35,842 nt of DNA from an uncultured Pelagibacteraceae bacterium (GTDB taxonomy: Bacteria; Pseudomonadota; Alphaproteobacteria; Pelagibacterales; Pelagibacteraceae). How positions within the stretch are numbered: the stretch's first letter is position 1; each line of letters begins with the position of its first letter. Location of the stretch: NCBI GenBank assembly GCA_902546795.1, contig CACCLK010000010.1:1-35842 (forward strand), in the 5' to 3' direction. A model generated the notes under the pieces. That model did no database searches. It was given only the letters and a program-made list of their open reading frames with translations, and was not told where the DNA came from. Position numbers and translations under genes: made by a program. Shown here piece by piece: positions 33,184 through 35,842 of the stretch.

Positions 33184-33965
33184 CCGCCTAGGAATAATCT
33201 TCCCACGTCTGGATTCTTCAAAAGATCATCACCTTTTCCAGCGATAGCAGTTTGTCCAGAAACTAATACGTAGCCTACATCTGCAAACTCTAAACCTTTT
33301 TTGGCATTTTGCTCTACAAGTATTATTGTTTTCTTTTCAGCTTTTTGAAGATCATCTAAAATTTCGAAAACCATACTTATATATCTTGGTTCTAGCCCAA
33401 TCGATGGCTCATCTACTAATAAAACAGAAGGTTTCATTACTAAAGCTCTAGATATTTCTAATAATCTTCTTTCTCCACCTGATAAAACTTTTGCAGGTTG
33501 GTTTCTTCTATTTCTTAATCTCTCATACTTTTGAAAAATCCTTTCAGCTTCTTCATAAGCCTCGTCCTGCTTATCTTTTATGTAACCTCCCATTAAAAGA
33601 TTTTCTTCAACTGTCATGTCTGGGAAAACAGAATTGTCCTGTAAAATGTAAGCGATGCCAACTTTACTTAATTTTTCAGCGGGAGTTAATTTAGTAATTT
33701 CATTTCCGTCTAGTTCGATCTTTCCATCAAAAATATTCGTAAAACCGTATATAGAGTGCAGGATCGTAGATTTTCCAGCTCCGTTAGGTCCAATTAGACA
33801 TAGCGATTGAGCTTTGCTTACTGTTAAATCAAATTTGTGCAGAATTTCCATTTTTCCATATCCTGCATTTAATCCTCTAATTGTTAAATGAACATTGTCA
33901 GGAGAGAGTTTATTCAACTCTTCTAATCCTGGTGCTTTTCCTAAAACGTCATATTGGTTAGCCAT
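33180..33965 (-). CDS. livF: Branched-chain amino-acid type ABC transporter ATPase LivF
   Basis: A 261-residue cytosolic ATPase of a HAAT-family importer. Walker A is GPNGAGKST (59-67), the signature is LSGGERRLLE, and Walker B is VLLVDEPSIGLEP. An N-terminal section of about 28 residues (APGLEELNKLSPDN) precedes the usual LivF start and makes the protein longer than most. Its ATG overlaps the livG stop by one base and its stop overlaps azlC. The substrate may be branched-chain or other amino acids, amides or urea-like solutes; the binding protein is not in the window. Confidence 0.92.
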   Translation of the reverse strand: MANQYDVLGKAPGLEELNKLSPDNVHLTIRGLNAGYGKMEILHKFDLTVSKAQSLCLIGPNGAGKSTILHSIYGFTNIFDGKIELDGNEITKLTPAEKLSKVGIAYILQDNSVFPDMTVEENLLMGGYIKDKQDEAYEEAERIFQKYERLRNRRNQPAKVLSGGERRLLEISRALVMKPSVLLVDEPSIGLEPRYISMVFEILDDLQKAEKKTIILVEQNAKKGLEFADVGYVLVSGQTAIAGKGDDLLKNPDVGRLFLGG

Positions 33966-34699
33966 TATTGTGCTCCTAAATAAGCATCTACAACTCGCTT
34001 ATCATTTTTAATTTGATCAGGTGACCCTTCCGCCAACATTTTTCCATGTGCAAGACAGAATATTTTTTGAGCCAAGCTCATTATAACCCTCATATTATGT
34101 TCAATAACTAACAATGTAATTCCGTAATCTTTATTAATTTTTATTAACCTATCTATAATTCCATTTATTAAGGTAGGATTAATTCCTGCTGTTGGCTCAT
34201 CAAGCAAAAGCATTTTTGGCTCATTCATTAATGCCATAGCTAATTCTAGTAATTTTTGCTGTCCAAATGACAGATCTCCTGCTCTCAAATTTCTTTTCTG
34301 ATAAAGCCCAACAAAGTTTAAAAGATTTTCTGCCTTTTCAGTTAGCTCGGTCGGTACTTTTGCAAAAATAAATCCTGAGTCGCTAGCTTTATGACTTATA
34401 AGCATATTCTCTACACAATTAAGCTTCGAATAAATTCGTGTTTGTTGAAAAGTTCTTAATAAGCCAAGTTTTGCTACTGCTGGCACAGGCATTTCAGAAA
34501 CCTCAGTATTATCAAAAACAATAGATCCTTGATCTATTGGATGAGTTCCTACAATTGAATTAAATAGAGTTGTTTTACCAGAGCCGTTTGGACCTATTAA
34601 TCCTACTATTGATCCCTGCTCTACCGAGACGGAAATATCTACGTTAGCTTGCACTCCACCAAAAGATTTACTTACATTTTTAACTTCTAAAATACTCAT
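33965..34699 (-). CDS. livG: Branched-chain amino-acid type ABC transporter ATPase LivG
   Basis: A 244-residue ATPase, partner of LivF. Walker A is GPNGSGKTT (36-44), the signature is LSFGQQKLLE (a common LivG variant of LSGGQ), and Walker B is MLLLDEPTAGINP. The H-loop lies in LLVIEHNMRVIMSLA, and the C-terminal domain keeps the LivG-type ending VVDAYLGA. Its ATG overlaps the livM stop by four bases. It drives uptake through LivHM. Confidence 0.93.
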   Translation of the reverse strand: MSILEVKNVSKSFGGVQANVDISVSVEQGSIVGLIGPNGSGKTTLFNSIVGTHPIDQGSIVFDNTEVSEMPVPAVAKLGLLRTFQQTRIYSKLNCVENMLISHKASDSGFIFAKVPTELTEKAENLLNFVGLYQKRNLRAGDLSFGQQKLLELAMALMNEPKMLLLDEPTAGINPTLINGIIDRLIKINKDYGITLLVIEHNMRVIMSLAQKIFCLAHGKMLAEGSPDQIKNDKRVVDAYLGAQ

Positions 34700-35760
34700 T
34701 TTAATTCTACCTGCGCTTTACGATCTTTTTCATCAATGACTTCTCCAAATCTTTCAGGATATTTTTCTCTTAACCAGCCCATTAATCCCTCAGGGAAATA
34801 AATTACAATAACTACAATTAAAACTCCCAATGCAACGTATTGCCAACCTAAGATTAAAGTCCAAAAGCCTTCTTTTAAGAAATGGAATAAAGTAGCTCCA
34901 ATCACCGGGCCCCATAAAGTTCCTTTACCGCCTAGTATTGCCATAAGAACCATGAACACTCCCATCTCTCTTCCATCAAAAGCTACATCTGTTGAGTCAA
35001 TATAGCCAATTAATCCGCCCATAATTCCTCCAGCAAGTCCAGCAAAAAATGCTGACACCATCCACCCTACAATTTTATATTTCATTGTCTGGATGCCCAT
35101 CGCCTCAGCTTTATCCTCATTGTCTCTTATTGCATTTAAAATTAATTTAAATCTAGATCCATAAATCCATTTGATAAAAACAAATGTTCCAATTAGTAAG
35201 ACAAAACTTAAAAAGTAGAAAAAATCTCCCCTTGCTCCAGGATCAACTATATCTTTTGGAAAAGGTGGAGTGGTAAAGCCCTGACCTGCTCCAATAATTT
35301 CTATACCTCCAGCAATTTCACCTGCTGCAATACCTAAGCCTAAAGTACAAATAGCAAAATAGTGACCTCGCAATCCTAAAATAGCGTAGCCAATAGCACC
35401 TGCGATAATAGTCGGGACCAAAGCTGCAACTAACAAACCAACTCCCATACCTTGAAAATATTGAGATGTAGTATGTACAAATGTTTTTTCACCACCGCTT
35501 TCAGTCCATTCAGCTAATGGAAAAAACATTCCAACTTGAACCGACGCAGTTAGATACATTCCAAGACCATAAAAAAGTATATTTCCAAAAGTATTGTAGC
35601 CCATTTCTCCACCTTGCAGATTCCATGTCATAGCTAATACTATTAAAACGCAAAGTATTGTTAGTTGAACTTTAAATCCTGGGAATAAAAAAGGAGCGGC
35701 TAATCCTAGGATTATTAAGCCTGAATATAAAATTAAATCCTTTTGTTTTACTTTGTTCAT
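34696..35760 (-). CDS. livM: Branched-chain amino-acid type ABC transporter permease LivM
   Basis: A 354-residue inner-membrane permease with about nine helices. Conserved features are AMTWNLQGGEMGYNTFGNILFYGLGMYL (in parts, about 43-70; most relatives read NLLxGYxGxxSxG here), YAILGLRGHYFAICTLGLG (about 125-143), the ATPase-coupling loop with LILNAIRDNEDKAEAMGI (about 211-228), and GGKGTLWGPVIGA. A charged C-terminal tail of about 25 residues extends past the last helix. The ATG directly follows the livH stop. Confidence 0.92.
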   Translation of the reverse strand: MNKVKQKDLILYSGLIILGLAAPFLFPGFKVQLTILCVLIVLAMTWNLQGGEMGYNTFGNILFYGLGMYLTASVQVGMFFPLAEWTESGGEKTFVHTTSQYFQGMGVGLLVAALVPTIIAGAIGYAILGLRGHYFAICTLGLGIAAGEIAGGIEIIGAGQGFTTPPFPKDIVDPGARGDFFYFLSFVLLIGTFVFIKWIYGSRFKLILNAIRDNEDKAEAMGIQTMKYKIVGWMVSAFFAGLAGGIMGGLIGYIDSTDVAFDGREMGVFMVLMAILGGKGTLWGPVIGATLFHFLKEGFWTLILGWQYVALGVLIVVIVIYFPEGLMGWLREKYPERFGEVIDEKDRKAQVELK

Positions 35761-35842
35761 TTATTTTAAATACTCCCTTTTCTTTGAAAGTTTAAATCTT
35801 CTATAAACTAATATGAAAACTAAAAGCATAAATACTGCTCCG
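35761..35842 (-). CDS. livH: C-terminal end of LivH-type permease (cut by window edge)
   Basis: The last 26 codons and stop of a gene running off the window. They encode a hydrophobic helix end (AVFMLLVFILVYR) followed by a basic tail (RFKLSKKREYLK). This matches the C-terminus of LivH/LivM permeases, and the position directly before livM (TAA then ATG) makes LivH the expected identity. Too little is visible for more. Confidence 0.68.
   Translation of the reverse strand, partial: GAVFMLLVFILVYRRFKLSKKREYLK

Noticed and set aside
1-35842. Genomic island, prophage, CRISPR or toxin-antitoxin system
   Set aside because: No integrase, transposase, direct-repeat arrays or composition break were seen; gene content is metabolic and transport throughout, with even codon use.

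Overview
The window reads as a piece of a streamlined, AT-rich alphaproteobacterial chromosome, most likely SAR11 (Pelagibacterales). The reasons are the low G+C (roughly 30% by eye), strong use of A/T-ending codons, intergenic gaps that are mostly 0-25 bp with many 1-13 bp overlaps, a tandem glycine riboswitch in front of gcvT, and a transport-heavy gene set. About 40 protein genes cover nearly all of it. I see no tRNA, rRNA, IS element, phage gene, CRISPR array or integron, and no gene-free stretch over 300 bp.

Layout: (1) 1-652 holds the start of an Amt ammonium transporter and an HU gene, separated by a hairpin. (2) 797-4417 (minus) is a tight folE-acuI-lysR-rseP run. (3) 4493-5476 (plus) is hisI, a DUF2237 gene and a 47-codon CxxC/CxxC micro-protein. 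(4) 5477-7283 (minus) is tspO, a hisN-like phosphatase and a Yip1-like membrane protein. (5) 7305-8057 (plus) is a short-chain dehydrogenase (SDR). (6) 8059-16589 (minus) is gcvT-gcvH-gcvP followed without a break by a membrane-lipid modification set: FAD oxidoreductase, DUF1365, cyclopropane-fatty-acid synthase-like methyltransferase, DUF3833 lipoprotein and a small membrane protein. All may lie downstream of the riboswitch. (7) 16794-19672 holds DMT and MATE exporters and, on plus, a TerC/YjbE protein ending in a bidirectional terminator. (8) 19725-26297 (minus) is an outer-membrane barrel, prpD, acnA, a LysE exporter, a cytochrome c' and a DUF411 protein. (9) 26317-28045 is cytochrome b561 (plus), DUF4396 and a P5C-reductase-like protein (minus). 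(10) 28048-32098 is an AbrB-family membrane protein (plus) and a tripartite tricarboxylate transporter tctCBA (minus). (11) 32163-35842 (minus) is a livHMGF ABC importer running into azlCD.

Joint function: the gcv genes split glycine to one-carbon units, CO2 and ammonia under direct glycine sensing. The lipid set behind them probably edits membrane fatty acids with SAM-derived methyl groups. acnA/prpD serve the TCA and perhaps methylcitrate steps. DUF411, DUF4396 and the two cytochromes look like a copper/redox group. The rest is nutrient import and export typical of an oligotroph.

The most interesting signals are regulatory. In the glycine riboswitch, one linker segment can pair either with the 5' leader or with the gcvT ribosome-binding/start region. 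Two very short divergent spacers (21 and 19 bp) carry overlapping back-to-back -10 boxes whose predicted start sites fall on or next to the start codons, implying leaderless mRNAs in both directions.
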